DNA of 64,000 bases from Gymnopus androsaceus JB14 (Eukaryota; Basidiomycota; Agaricomycetes; Agaricales; Omphalotaceae): contig ML769418.1 of NCBI GenBank assembly GCA_009733575.1, positions 1 through 64,000 of the forward strand. The letters are read 5' to 3'. The first letter of the stretch is position 1, and the number at the start of each line of letters is the position of its first letter. Positions 20,450-32,778 of this stretch are shown here, piece after piece. Made by a program: the position numbers and the translations under genes. The notes under the pieces are model-generated. The model was not told the origin of the DNA. It did no database searches and saw nothing but the letters and a program-made list of their open reading frames with translations.

Positions 20450-22870
20450 CTATGATAAAGATTGTTGCAGAACCTCGTAGACTTCTCGAGCCTGAGGACG
20501 AGCTGCAGCATGGCCTGCCCAACAGCGAGTCGTGAGCTTCCAAATTGCGTCTGAACACCAAACGCTCTTGGGTCGCGTAGGCCGTTCGTGATTCAATAAA
20601 CTGTACAGTACAGCTGCGTCGTTCCTCTGTTCATGGAACGGGAGCCGCAGTGTCAAAATCTATGCCCGCAACATTTCAGTATCTATACATTCAAGTAGTA
20701 GAGAACAAACGACAGGTAGACTTTTATTTACCTCGACAACGGTGCAACCGAAAGCATAGATATCTCGCGAGGTCTGGTGTAAACTTGATTTGACAGATAA
20801 ACCACGACCTTGAACAATCAGTTCCGGCGCCATCCAACGTATTGCACCCTTCATGGTGCTCGTCGTTGCAGTTGACCAGGATTGAGAGTCAGCAGTGATC
20901 AAAGCCAAACCAAAGTCTGCAAGGCAGCAATGAAAATCATCTGTGACTAGAATATTGGCCTAATAGTACGTGCATTTGCATGTTTAGCCGAGGGCAGCTT
21001 GCTAAAAAGTATAAACGTACTCCTCGAATATCTGCATGGATAATGGGCGGATCCCTTGAGTGAAGATACGACAGGCCCGCCGCGATTTCCAAAAGCTGCA
21101 AACCTAATGAGGCAATAGTTCATGAAGAAAGAAGCTGATGCTCACCACATTATGCCGATTGTGCGTAGGATTCCCTTTCAGGTACGTGATGATGTCTTTG
21201 TTCTCCATCCACGGAGAAATGAGGCAGAACGAAGGGCTGAAGAGTTCTGCGTTGACGCCCAGTAAGGGAAGAATATTCGGATGTTTGAGCTGTCGCCATA
21301 AAAGCGCTTCGTTGGAGAATTGCTGGATGAGTTAAATGCTAATTAAAAAATTCAATTGGTCTACTAGCCACAGCGGTGCTCACCTTGCGAATTTTACTGC
21401 GTACTTTTTCATCTGGTTCAATGACCAGTCTAAGAACCTTCAAACACACGGGTTGGTCTCCCACAGTTCCACGCCATATATCCTTTTAGTAGGAAGCACA
21501 TGTCAGTTCAAGAAGAGACTCCACATTCGTATGATTGCACTCACCGCAAAGCCACCACCGGCGACAGGATTTTGACCGTCTCGTTTAACATCTTGGATCA
21601 TCAGCGAGGATGGCAGAATCTGGTGTCTAGTCGACACATGGCGAAGGGCTTGCAAACATCTCTTGCGATAAGCGCTTCTGTTCAGATCTGGGTCAAGGAC
21701 CTCCAATTCCGCAGTAGAATCTAATTCCTGTAGAAACAAGCTCAATATAATTTTCTTATACGAGGAAGTCATTGCATGTACTGATTGTAGGACATCCATC
21801 AGTGAATGTACCGAGGCTTCATCATCGTGATAATGGAAATTTGCTCCAAGAAGATCTTGTATTCTCTTTGACCCTGCTCTGTACTCCATTTGAGAGCCTT
21901 CGCCACTGAGAGCACGTCGAATAGTGGTAACATTTATCCCACTGGTATGTGATGATTCTAAATCAAGTAAGGTATTCAATATCATTGAAATGTGCAGTTG
22001 GGGACAGATAGACAAACCTTCCTCTTCCCTGAGGTCAATTGGCGGCACCGGTGGCACTGGATATAGATTGTCTTTGTGTAACATCTTCTCTTTCTCCCCC
22101 ACCTCCTCTTCGGCCTGAACTCCTGGATCGGATTGATCCAGCGTTCCACGCCATTGAACAACTTTTTCAAATGCTCCAGCTTCTTCTTCTATCCTCAGGC
22201 TTTCTACGGAGTTGCTTGGCTGCGCAAGCACCGATGTAATACTGCGAATCTTCTGCGCCTTGGTCTTTGCCTTCTCCGTCACCACATCATCCTGAACTCC
22301 TGGGCTCTCCGCTTCATACACAAACTCATCGGGAGCTCCAGGATCCAGAAAGCTCTCGGTATCATACCATTGAATAATGTCAGTCACTTCGGTAATCAAG
22401 CCTTCAAGGCCATTGGAACTTTGCTCAAGCCGAACGATCTCAAAAATGGGAGGATCGACGCGTTTGCCAATTCTTTTCATGATGTTGAACCTGCTTTTGA
22501 ACCAGGTGCCAATCCTTCGGGTTCTAGAAGCGTTCCGTTGTCTTTGATAGGAAGGCTTGCTAGGAGAGTATCGTAACGGTTCCAGTTTACCGGGGCTTAT
22601 AGTAGAACTCGAGGTTGATTCTAGCGACGCGGAGGAGTGAAACCTCCATCCTGAGATGGGGCCGTCTGGGGAATCCATTGGGATATGATAGGGTGATGCC
22701 CGCTGCGATATGAGCCATTGCGAAAGACTGACGCGTGTTTCCGATGATGTCGATGAGGACAAGAGTCCTCCAAAGGGATCCTCAGGAGAGTCTACTGGGA
22801 TGAGTTTATCTGACTTTCGGTTTCGCAGATCATAACGTACATTGGAGCATTTTATAGGTCTCTGGCGAAT
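20450..22870 (-). CDS. Protein kinase, tyrosine-kinase-like (TKL) type
   Basis: Serine/threonine kinase of the TKL group expanded in agaricomycetes. The large 5' exon (22870 down to about 21564) encodes some 400 residues rich in Ser and charged residues with no recognised domain, ending in the glycine loop NPVAGGGFA. Following exons carry CLKVLRLVIEPDEKVRSK (VCLKV Lys), LLWRQLKHPNILPLLGV, IAAGLSYLHS, IIHADIRGANIL (catalytic loop with Asp, HAD instead of HRD), LADFGLALI, GAIRWMAPELI, DIYAFGCTVVE, and RCWAGHAAARPQA before the stop at 20450. All expected catalytic residues are present. The start is unresolved: the first in-frame ATG is at 22678, but the frame is open to an acceptor at 22870, so an upstream exon is possible. 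Confidence 0.87.
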
Positions 22871-23831
22871 CTATGTTCATTGTTAACCCCACTCAACAAT
22901 CCGAGCACTTTCTGAGTGTACTCACTGGCAAAATTTAAGAGCTAGTAGGAGCTGAGGGCGATTGCAGAGGTGGATGTAGAGGAAGCACAAGGATTTGGAG
23001 ACAACGCAAGATATGATAAAGCTTGAGAATGTCTAAAGGCTGTAAAATATACAGACTCGGAATCAGAACCATCATTATTGTCAGTGAATGTGAGCGGATA
23101 GCCACAATGCCGCGCATGTTCCCCGTCCTCTTTTCATCCATCCTATCACGCCGGTGGCACTTGGGCTTCACGGACGAGATTTGCTGTTATAGTTTTATAC
23201 ATATGTACACTGGAGAGACAACTGGAGAAGCGAGGAGTTGGTTTGGGTCAAGCACTTAACTGGCGCTTGATAGCTTCAAAATAACTTAAATAAGCGCTGG
23301 TGGACCATCGCCTTCTCCTCGACGTCGACTTATAATGGGCACGCCTGGCTTATGGTGATTTAAAGAATGCTCTGTAGCCCCTGTATCTTACTGGGAACCT
23401 TTGATGGCCGGAAGTTTGTACTCTCAATCTGCTCTGAATGTTCTCTCAGCTAATTTGCTTGGCTGCTATTCTAATCACGTCTCAGAATTAAAGTAACCGA
23501 GAGCGAAGAAAAATCGTTCGTCTGTGCTGGCTGCAATTAATGTAATAATTCAAGAATTGGGATACATGCTTACAGATCTATTGCGGAATAGTACCAGCAA
23601 TTCTTGCGACTTTCTGAAATCCGGGTCCTAGTCACAATCCGACTTGAATACGCCAACCGTCAAGGTACTCGCCATGTACTCTCTCACACTCTACTTGATC
23701 AGAGTCGGCGATCCTCGAAAATTCAGTTGGCTTACTGAGCAATTGCGTCACCTGAATTTTGCTGACTGACCGACCGAAGTTACGAACTTGATTTAAAACC
23801 ATCGCAACTTTAGATTAGCTCTAAATCGAAG

Positions 23832-24976
23832 ATGTCAACTCCCAAGCCCGTTCTTGTTGTTGCTGGTATGCTCCAAATTCCATCGATACTCAAGTTCGAT
23901 CCATTGACACAAGTACTCTTTTAGGTATTGGTGCAGGCGGAGGAACAGGAGCAGCCGCAGCGTACGGTGTCTTTTGCGTTTGTTTTTGACCAAACTGAGC
24001 GGTTTCTAGTCGTGCATTTGCCAAAGAAGGCTACACTATAGCACTCATCGGACGAAGAGTCGGAGAAACATTGCTGGAGGAATTAAAGAATTCTGGAGCT
24101 GATGTACGTGTGTTATTCATCCTCTTTGTGATAATTCGGTTCTGAATTATTATAGGCTACCACCTTCCCGGTATCATCTTACGAATATGCCTCCATTCAA
24201 TCAGCATTCGAAAATATTCGCTCTCAATATCCATCCCCGCAATACAGCATCCGCGCTGCGGTGTATAATGTTGCTCATGGGGTCTGGAAACCCTTCCTGG
24301 ACGTTACTCCTGAAGATATCAAAGGCGTCACCCAGGTCAACGTCGAAGGCGCTTTTGCGTTCGCTCACGAAGTTATAACAGAATTCAAGAAGAATGAGAT
24401 TGATCCGACGACTGGAAAACGGGGTGTACTGATTTTTACTGGGGCCACTTCGAGTATCAGAGGAAACGTCACGACGAGTGCATTTTCAGCGGGAAAGTTT
24501 GCTCTGAGAGCGTTAAGCCAGAGTTTGGCGAAGGAATTTGGGAAGCAGAATATTCATGTGGCGCATGTGGGTATTGATCCTTGTAATGCTTTTCTGTTGC
24601 TCAACCTGAATCTGCTACAGGCTATCATCGACGGAGGTTTGATTCATCCAACTTTTGAACCATGTTCCTTTTATGATTTTGTGTTCCTTGATAGGTATAT
24701 CAACTCCACTCTCGAGAGAGTACCGCAAGAACCCGGAATGGGAACAGAACGAAGACGTCAGGCTCAGTCCTGAAGCTATTGCTTCGGTATGTATATTTAA
24801 CGTATCTGACGTCTAACTAGTCCTAATTTACATTCCTTCGTCCCGTTTAGTCTTACATCCACCTTGCCAAGCAAGAACGTTCAGCCTGGACCTGGGAATT
24901 GGATTGTGAGCTACTTCCTAATTTTGCAGTCCAATACTAATACATTACAGTGCGACCGGCTCACGAGAAGTGGTGA
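23832..24976 (+). CDS. Short-chain dehydrogenase/reductase paralog SDR-E
   Basis: Same gene structure as SDR-B: MSTPKPVLVVAGIGAGGGTG, RAFAKEGYTIALIGRRVGET, ATTFPVSSYEYASIQ, AAVYNVAHGVWKPFLDVTPE (NAG motif altered to NVA), GVTQVNVEGAFAFAHEVITE, GVLIFTGATSSIRGN, SAFSAGKFALRALSQSLAKE, IHVAH, AIIDGG, STPLSREYRKNPEWEQNE and the end AHEKW, stop at 24974. No frame breaks. The alteration in the NAG motif and a TSS instead of TAS at the Ser motif suggest divergence in activity from SDR-B. Confidence 0.87.
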
Positions 24977-25076
24977 AGTGGTCGAGGAAAGAAAAGCCAT
25001 AGGAATATCGTAACATAGTCTCTTCAAATGAGGTTATAGTGAAGTCTTGATTGAAAAAAGATGACTTGTGTTGTAT

Positions 25077-25155
25077 GGCCGCCTGGCGAAATGGCATCGC
25101 GTCTGACTACGATCTAGTGATCAGGAGATTGCAGGTTCGACCCCTGCGGTGGTCA
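25077..25155 (+). tRNA. tRNA-Arg(ACG) with a very short intron
   Basis: Acceptor stem GGCCGCC (25077-25083) pairs with GGTGGTC (25148-25154) using two G-U pairs; discriminator A. D stem GCG/CGC around AAATGGCAT with the conserved GG; anticodon stem TCTGA/TCAGG; anticodon ACG at 25109-25111; T arm GCAGG-TTCGACC-CCTGC. The anticodon loop is 14 nt, implying an intron of about 7 nt after position 37 (about 25113-25119). A T-rich run follows near 25174-25187 as a pol III terminator. Sits about 100 bp downstream of SDR-E, in the same orientation. Confidence 0.88.
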
Positions 25156-25523
25156 TGGTACCTCCCTTAATTTGCTTTTTCTTTTTGAGCGTTTAATAAA
25201 ATTAGGGCCTTATATCTCCATTAGCTATTCAAGAGTATGACGGTAAAAGATGACTTCTTGAGCGAGGTGAGGCATTTGTGTCTGCTAACTCCGAAATGTT
25301 TATCGACAGGACGCTGGTTCAACGAGCACCTAAAATAACTAGGTAGAACTCAGGGATTAACTTAATGATGGTAGCGTTGACCAAACCCATTCCCTAAGTT
25401 TTGCAAACTTTGACCTTATAAGTATATGTAGATATTACATTACTTAACATAGGGACGCCAATCACCATTTCTCGTGAGCCGGACGCACTAGAGTCGTATC
25501 AGTAAGAAAATCATTGCAAAACA

Positions 25524-26404
25524 CTATTCTAAGCACTCACGATCCAATTCCCAGGTCCAAGTTGAACGGTGCTGCTTGGTGAGGAAGAGAAGGGTCTAGA
25601 ATGGGAGGAAGTAAAATTGTAAGTACCACTCAGGCGAACCGCTGGATAAGACCCACAGAAGCTATTCCCTGAGGACTGAGCCTGATGTCTTCATTTGTCT
25701 GTAGGGTGGGATCATTGCGACTGGAGAGTAAGAACGGAGTCAAAATGGCTCCGTCGATGATGACCTATTCGACCGACAACCACTTAGAACCAGAACCAAA
25801 CCGCAGCGCAGATGTTAACCACGTACATGAGCCACATGGATATTGTCTTTCCCAAATTCTTTCGCCAAACTCTGGCTCAAGCCTCTCTGTGCATGCTTAC
25901 CCGCTGAGAAAATGCTTGTGGACGTATTTCCTCTCAAGCTCGCAGTGGCCCCGGTAAACATTAGAATACCTCTTTTCCCACTGATCGGCTCTATGTCGTT
26001 CTTCTTGAACTCTGAAATAGCTTCGCGGGAGAAGTACCATGCCCCTTCGATCTGGGTTTGTAGGGCGCCGGCCATGTCCTCGTCAGTGACCTCGAAAAAA
26101 GGCTTCCACACGCGGTCGACAGCATTGTAAAGTGCTGCGCGAACAATGTATTCGGGAGAAGGGAATCGTGTACGAACGGCTTCAAAGGCTGTCGTCAAAG
26201 ACGGTTTGTTGTACGAGGGATAAGGAAGGAGGCAGCGTCGGCTCCGGAAGCGCGTAGTTCGTCTTCCAATGCCTTGAGGGAATCAGAACCTCGAGCGATC
26301 AATGCAATGCTATAACCCTCCTTGGAGAAGGCACGAGCCGTAGCACCACCGGTTCCTCCTCCGACACCAATCCCAGCAATAATGACGACGGGTTTAGCGG
26401 ACAT
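25524..26404 (-). CDS. Short-chain dehydrogenase/reductase paralog SDR-F, opposite strand
   Basis: More diverged member: MSAKPVVIIAGIGVGGGTGG (cofactor loop), RAFSKEGYSIALIARGSDSL, AALYNAVDRVWKPFFEVTDE, GILMFTGATASLRGN, IFSAGKHAQRGLSQSLAKEF, IHVAH. After introns it continues with VIIDGAILTPF and TLLFLTKQHRSTWTWELD and stops at 25524, without the LRPAHEKW tail of the plus-strand copies. Unlike them it has no introns in the N-terminal half. The frame needs a one-base correction near 26208, between ASGADAASF and PSYNKPSL. Its last exon overlaps the right edge of duplication unit E. Confidence 0.8.
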
Positions 26405-26644
26405 AGTGCGACTTGAATCTGGGAAACCAGAAAGAAAGCTGGTCGTATTTAACTTGCAATATACTATAAGTATTATTCATACGCTCCGTGGTTGTTGGAA
26501 AATGTTATTCATGCATCCAGGTTACTAAGATGAGAGTAGGATAACGCGAGGCTTACTATGCAGGACGTTCTCGGTGTCCGGGTATGATTGAAATGTAATC
26601 GGTATGGTCTAGTCACCGAGATACTTTGTAAAACGCATATATTG

Positions 26645-27012
26645 CAAGCGGGCTCGGAAGTGGGGATTGTTTGATATCAACCAGCTTGAAGACAAGGAAT
26701 TTGCAAGCAATTCCCTTCGTTGCTGAACTTGAGGAGGAGTACTTATCAGTTAAATTCGGAGCCGCTGCGAAGTTTGGAGCTAGGAACCCGGGCCGCGTAG
26801 ATCGACTTGACTAGATCCAAAAAATTGTAAGCGGAGTCAGAAGTGGGGATTGTTTGATATCCACCAGAAAGGAAGGCTTCGTTGCTGAAGAGGAGGAAGT
26901 ATCAAGCTAAGTTATAATTAACTGAAAGGATCTTGCGGAGCCGCTGCAGAACTCTGAGGAATCCGAGAGGGCCCCGTAGATCCATGCGGTGAAGGTTCCC
27001 GTAGTACTTGAC
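26645..27012. repeat. Two diverged direct repeats of about 184 bp
   Basis: The block GAAGTGGGGATTGTTTGATA occurs at about 26657 and again about 184 bp later, followed in both by GAAGGNTTCGTTGCTGAA-like, GGAGCCGCTGC and CTTGACTAGA blocks in the same order. No coding potential. Confidence 0.7.
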
Positions 27013-27518
27013 TAGACCCAAAATGGTGCCAGGGCGCGCGCGGTGACAGGAAGGAAGTGTCAGAATGACCTGCTGACTTTTCCCTGCCGCAGCTGGTGCC
27101 TCAAAACAATACATACATCTTAAAAATTAAATGGCATTCTATCATTAAACTGGAAAAGATGATCAGTTGTTTTACCCCGAAAGAATGCGCTGTTCGCATT
27201 GGGTACGCATCATTACTTCCGTGGAGTGACTCGTGAGTGCAGCGAAATTTTTCCGAAAATGGAGGTACATAAAGCTGGGGAATGCAGAGAAAGGTTTCTA
27301 TCTCAGTGGGTCGAGGGTCGATTGCACGGAACAAGAGATAGCACGATCGCGATCATATTCGAAACGTTGCGGGGGTGGGGCCCCGGATTTTTAACGGCCC
27401 GTATTACGGACCGTTTAGCGGAAATAAGTTGGACGGCTAACTCAATGGCGGCCTTAAATACTTCGAAGGTTCAAGATACTTTTCTTGCCTTTTGCTGCCC
27501 ATACATCACCTCTCCACA

Positions 27519-29868
27519 ATGGCAAACGAAGGTATCTTCAAGAATATCCGAGTTTACTGTGAGTTAAACAGCCTATTCTACCGAGTTCATATCGCTGACT
27601 CGTTCGTTTTCTCATCGTAGGGTTGGCCTTTATTGCTTACTGGGGTATTGTGCTATTCGGATATGATACGTACGTGGAAGAAATACAATGGTATCGACCA
27701 TTCTTATTTATTCTTCATCAGTGGTATTGCAGGAGGTGTCGTTAGTCAAGCGAACTTCCAAGTGAGTTCAATACCATTCAGATTATCGACTGTTTTTTTC
27801 ATCGACGCAAATAACAGAAACATTTCGGAATGTGGCCCAATGGACAAAAGAATGCAGCTTTAGTGACTGCGGTCTCCTCCAACGTCGTGTCGGTCCTCCA
27901 AGCTGGTGCATTCTTTGGTGCTCTCGGAAGTGCGCCCATATCAAGTGCGAATTTGCTCTTTCCAGCTCGATTCATTATTTTAGTGTTGACCAGCTTGAAG
28001 ACAAGGTCGGGCGAAAATGGACTCTCATTGGATTCACATTCATCTTTGCTATTGGTGCAGTGAGTCATCTATGTCGTTGTTTTCTAAGATCCCTTCCAAC
28101 TTCTATCACTAGATCTTGACCACAGCAGCGAACAGTCCTTCTAATGGATTGGCCATGATCTATGGTGGTCGGGTGATTTCTGGAGTCGGCATTGGTGGTA
28201 TCAGTGCTGTAAGTTTTTGAGTTCTACTTTTTTTGCCCCAGAATTGACATGGACATTCAGGTTGCTCCTGCTTTCGTCGCCGAATGCAGTCCCAAAAACG
28301 TTCGAGGTCGTATCACAGGTCTTTTCCAGATTATGGTGGCCGCTGGTGTGATGCTTTCGTACTTTATCAACTGTTGGTCTTTCCCGTCCATTGCTTCAAA
28401 CCTACTTTCTAACTGTGACATAGACGGTGTCAGCATTAATATAGTGGATGGGCCAAGAATTTGGCGGATTCCATTTGGGTGAGTTTGACGGGCATGTAAT
28501 GTGGCGGACATCCCAGTTTTTCTGTCCTTTTCGCTGCTAAGCTCATTCCCTTACAGATTCCAGCTTGTACCTGCTGGTATAATGCTATTTGGCTTGTTCA
28601 CCGTAAAGGTAAGGAACAACGGACGCCACGATACACATGACTGACAACGAATGTATAGGAATCTCCTCGTTGGTTAGCTTCGGTGGACCGTACCGAGGAA
28701 GCCCTCAACAACCTTGCGTACTTACGGAGGACTTCGCTGAATGATGCTGATCTCCTCCACGAGTTTGCAGAAATTGAGGCGGCTATCGAGGAAGAACGTC
28801 AGGCTAGGAAGGACCTAGGCTGGAAAGAAGCATTCCTTGGCAAAGGCAATCTTATTCGATTTGTGATTGCATTCGTCATCTTCTTGCTTCAGCAATGGTG
28901 TGGCCAAAACTCTGTTTCGTGAGCCTACAATTCACACCTTGTCTTTTCATCGCTAACAAATCTACAGATACTATGCGCCCCAGATTTTCGCCTCGATTGG
29001 GTTCACAGGTAACAAGAACTCACTTCTTGCATCTGGGATCTACGGTGTCGTCAAAGTGCGTTGATTACTACAAAAATCCTCTATTCTGAAATGACTAAAT
29101 TATATGATCTTAGTTGGTCGCAACTTCGATATTCATATTTTTCGGAGCGGATAGTCTCGGTCGTAGATGGTCGTTCTTCATTTCGGCCATGGGAATGGGC
29201 ATCATGTTCTTCATTATTGGCGCTGTAATCAAGACCCACCCTCCGCCAGCTGCTAGCTCGACGTCCGTCGTCACTGCCATTCCTCCTGCAAGCCGAGCAA
29301 TGGCAGGCTTGCTCTACATCTACGTTGTCTTCTACAGTATGGGATGGGGTACGTTGGTGTTCCTTCGCATGTGAAGCTTGTGAAACTCACCTTTCCCATA
29401 GGTCCTCTTCCCTGGGTTTATGTCGCGGACATCTTCCCCACTAGGACAAGACATTACGGTCTGGCCGTCGCTAGCGCGTCACAATGGTTGTGGAGTGCGT
29501 AATGACTTTCCTTTTTTTTCGAAGCGGCTAACTGACCCTTCCTCTCCAGACTTTGTCGTCTCTCACCAGACTCTCCTGATTGAGCAACATCTTGGATTCA
29601 AATTCTTCTTCATGTTTGGGACTGTCAATATCGGCGCCATGGCTGTCTTCTCGCTTATCATCCCTGAAACTAAGGGAAGGTCGTTGGAAGAAATGGATGT
29701 CATTTTCGGAACGATTACAGAAGAAAAGAGACAGGCCGATGTTGCAAGGGCCGAGCAGAAGGGTGAGCAATTTATCAGGCTTTAATCTCGTCCGAGTAGC
29801 TAATTTCCCTTCCAACAGTATTCGACAACGGTTCAACCAGAAGCCACGATTACGACGAAAAGGTTTAA
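27519..29868 (+). CDS. Sugar transporter of the major facilitator superfamily, copy 1
   Basis: Twelve-helix sugar porter (PF00083 type; closest in style to fungal quinate and monosaccharide permeases), plasma membrane. Starts [14 protein letters not shown], then [51 protein letters not shown] (the GRK motif is created by splicing over 27940-27996), [51 protein letters not shown] (PESPR-type motif), [27 protein letters not shown], and [16 protein letters not shown] (PETKG motif). Ends YDEKV at 29868. Around a dozen introns of 50-70 nt, all in frame by my reading. An AT-rich CCTTAAATA element lies about 70 bp before the start in both copies. Confidence 0.88.
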
Positions 29869-30437
29869 TGCGGGTACTGTGTTGTTTGGTTGGCAAGCTT
29901 GGAGTACTAATGTTTTTCGTCAACGTCAAAAGCATGTTCTACGTCCTGTAATGGCCTTTAGGCTATGTTAATGTTATCTTTTTGCTTCCATGACTGTGTA
30001 TAATAGCGTACTGTAAATGTTATTCTAGGTTTTTCGATCTTGCTGTCAAGCATTTCAGGTGCTATCCAATTCGGCCGTAGACGTCATTCTGATTTATAGA
30101 ATTTAGAAAGGCGGTTCAATCACGTTGTTCATTCGAAAGATATTGAAAGTAAACAAGAGGTGTCCCTCAGCCTGAGTATTCCTCGCTGTGGAGGTGGGTA
30201 ACGTGGTCATTAACGTCCTTCTATAGGTCTATAGACTTGTCTAATTTAGACCCAGCACTGTGCATTGGTCTAGGCCAACGATCTATTCTTCTATAAAGTT
30301 CCCGGGTGCCATGATCCCTGGTACCCAGCCTCAACCTAGGGCTTTCCCTTGCCTCTGCAGGGTTCTACGAGGCGGCCTTAAATAGTTCGAAGGTTCAAGA
30401 TGATTTTCTTGCTTCTTACATTAAGTACTTCTCCACA

Positions 30438-32778
30438 ATGGCAAACACAGATATCTTCAAGAATGTCCGGGTTTACTGTAAGTTAAACAGCCTATTCTAC
30501 CGAGTTCATATTGTTGACTCGTTTTTCTCATCGTAGGGCTGGCCTTTATTGCTTACTGGGGTATTGTGCTGTTCGGATATGATACGTACGTGGAAGAAAT
30601 ACAATGGTATCGTCCATTCTTACTTATCCTTCATCAGTGGTATTGCAGGAGGTGTCGTTAGTCAAGAGAACTTCCAAGTGAGTTCAATATCGTTCAAGTT
30701 ATCAGCTCTTTTTTGATCGACACGGAAAACAGAAACATTTTGGAATGTGGCCCAATGGACAAGAGAATAAAGCTCTGGTGACTGCGGTCTCCTCCAACAT
30801 CGTGTCGGTCCTCCAAGCTGGTGCATTTTTTGGTGCTCTCGGAAGTGCGCCCATATCAAGTGCGAATTTGCCCTTTCCGGCTCGATTCATTATTTTGATA
30901 TTGACCAACTTGAAGACAAGGTTGGGCGAAAGTGGACCCTCATTGGGTTCACATTCATCTTTGCTATCGGTGCAGTAAGTCAACTATGTTGGTGTTTTCT
31001 GAGGCTCCCTCCCAACTTCCTATAACTAGATCTTGACCACAGCAGCTAACAGTGGACTGGCCTTGATCTATTCGGGGCGGGTGATTTCAGGAGTCGGTAT
31101 TGGTGGTATCAGTGCTGTAAGTTCTTGAGTTACATGTTTTTTTTTTCCAGAGTTGACCGTGACATGGACGTTCAGGTTGCTCCTGCGTTCGTCTCCGAAT
31201 GCAGTCCCAAACAGGTTCGAGGTCGTATCACAGGTCTTTTCCAAATTATGGTGGCCACTGGTGTGATGCTTTCGTACTTTATCAACTGTTGGTCTCTTCC
31301 GTTCATTGTCTCAACGTGCTTTCTAACTGTGACACAGACGGTGTCAGCATTAATATAGTGGATGGGCCAAGAATTTGGCGGATTCCATTTGGGTGAGTTC
31401 TGATGTGGCAGGACGAATACTTGCTACTTTTGTTGCTAACTCAGCTCATTCCCTTGTAGATTCCAGCTTGTACCTGCTGGTATAATGCTATTTGGCCTGT
31501 TCACCGTGAAGGTAAGGAACGACAGACGTCATGATACACATGACTGACAACAGATGTATAGGAATCCCCTCGTTGGTTAGCTTCGGTGGACCGTACTGAG
31601 GAAGCTTTCAACAACCTCGCGTACTTACGGAGGATGTCGCTGAATGATCCTGATCTCCTCCATGAGTTTGCAGAAATTGAGGCAGCTATCGAGGAAGAAC
31701 GACAGGCTAGGAAGGACCTAGGCTGGAAGGAAGCATTCCTCGGTAAAGGCAATCTTATTCGATTTGTGATTGCATTCGTCATCTTCTTGCTTCAGCAATG
31801 GTGTGGCCAAAACTCTATTGCGTGAGCCCTCAGTATACACCTTGTCTTTTCATCGCTAACAAATCTACAGATACTATGCGCCCCAGATTTTCGCCTCGAT
31901 TGGGTTCACAGGTAACAAGAACTCACTTCTTGCATCTGGGATCTACGGTGTCGTCAAAGTGCGTTGATCACACTGAAGATCCTTTAATCTGAAATGACTA
32001 AATTTTATGGTTTCTAGTTGGTCGCAACTTCAATTTTCATATTTTTCGGAGTGGATAGTCTCGGTCGTAGATGGTCGTTTTTCATTTCGGCTATGGGAAT
32101 GGGCATCATGTTCTTCATTATTGGCGCTGTAATCAAGACCCACCCTCCGCCAGCTGCTAGCTCGACGTCCGTCGTCACTGCCATTCCTCCTGCAAGCCGA
32201 GCAATGGCAGGCTTGCTCTACATCTACGTTGTCTTCTACAGTATGGGATGGGGTACGTTGGTGTTCCTTCGCATGTGAAGCTTGTGAAACTCACCTTTCC
32301 TATAGGACCTCTTCCCTGGGTCTATGTCGCGGACATCTTCCCCACTAGCACAAGGCATTACGGTCTGGCCATCGCTAGCGCGTCCCAATGGTTATGGAGT
32401 GCGTAATGACTTTCCTTTTTTTTCGACGCAGCTAACCGACCCATCCTCTCCAGACTTCGTCGTCTCTCACCAGACTCTCTTGATTGAAGAACATCTTGGA
32501 TTCAAATTCTTCTTCATGTTTGGAACTGTCAATATCGGCGCCATGGCTGTCTTCTCGCTTCTTATCCCTGAGACTAAGGGACGATCGTTGGAAGAAATGG
32601 ATGTCATTTTCGGAATGATTACAGAAGAAAAGAGACAGGCCGATGTGGCAAGGGCCGAGCAGAAGGGTGAGCAGTTTATCAGGCTTTAATCTCGTCCGAG
32701 TAGCTAATTTCCCTTCCAACAGTATTCGACAACGAGAACAGTTCAACCAAAAGCCACGAACACGATGAAAAGGTTTAA
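30438..32778 (+). CDS. Sugar transporter of the major facilitator superfamily, copy 2
   Basis: Tandem duplicate of the gene at 27519, with the same exon plan and over 90 percent identity by eye: [80 protein letters not shown] and the end HEHDEKV at 32778. Compared with copy 1 it lacks three residues after ILTTAANS. Homology starts upstream at the GGCGGCCTTAAATA block (27445 and 30371) and continues downstream to about 33050, so promoter and terminator regions were copied too. No breaks found. Confidence 0.88.

Larger units (their letters stand above)
23150..25545. repeat. Segmental duplication unit E
   Basis: The longest and best preserved unit. Left part matches 17740-17960, middle matches units B and C, right part (25220-25545) matches 16230-16380 plus 16655-16810 without the LTR. 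Contains SDR-E and the only intact tRNA-Arg. Its right edge runs into the last exon of SDR-F on the other strand. Confidence 0.8.

Noticed and set aside
13336..26404. SDR array as a secondary-metabolite cluster
   Set aside because: No polyketide synthase, NRPS, terpene cyclase, P450 or prenyltransferase gene is present in the window.
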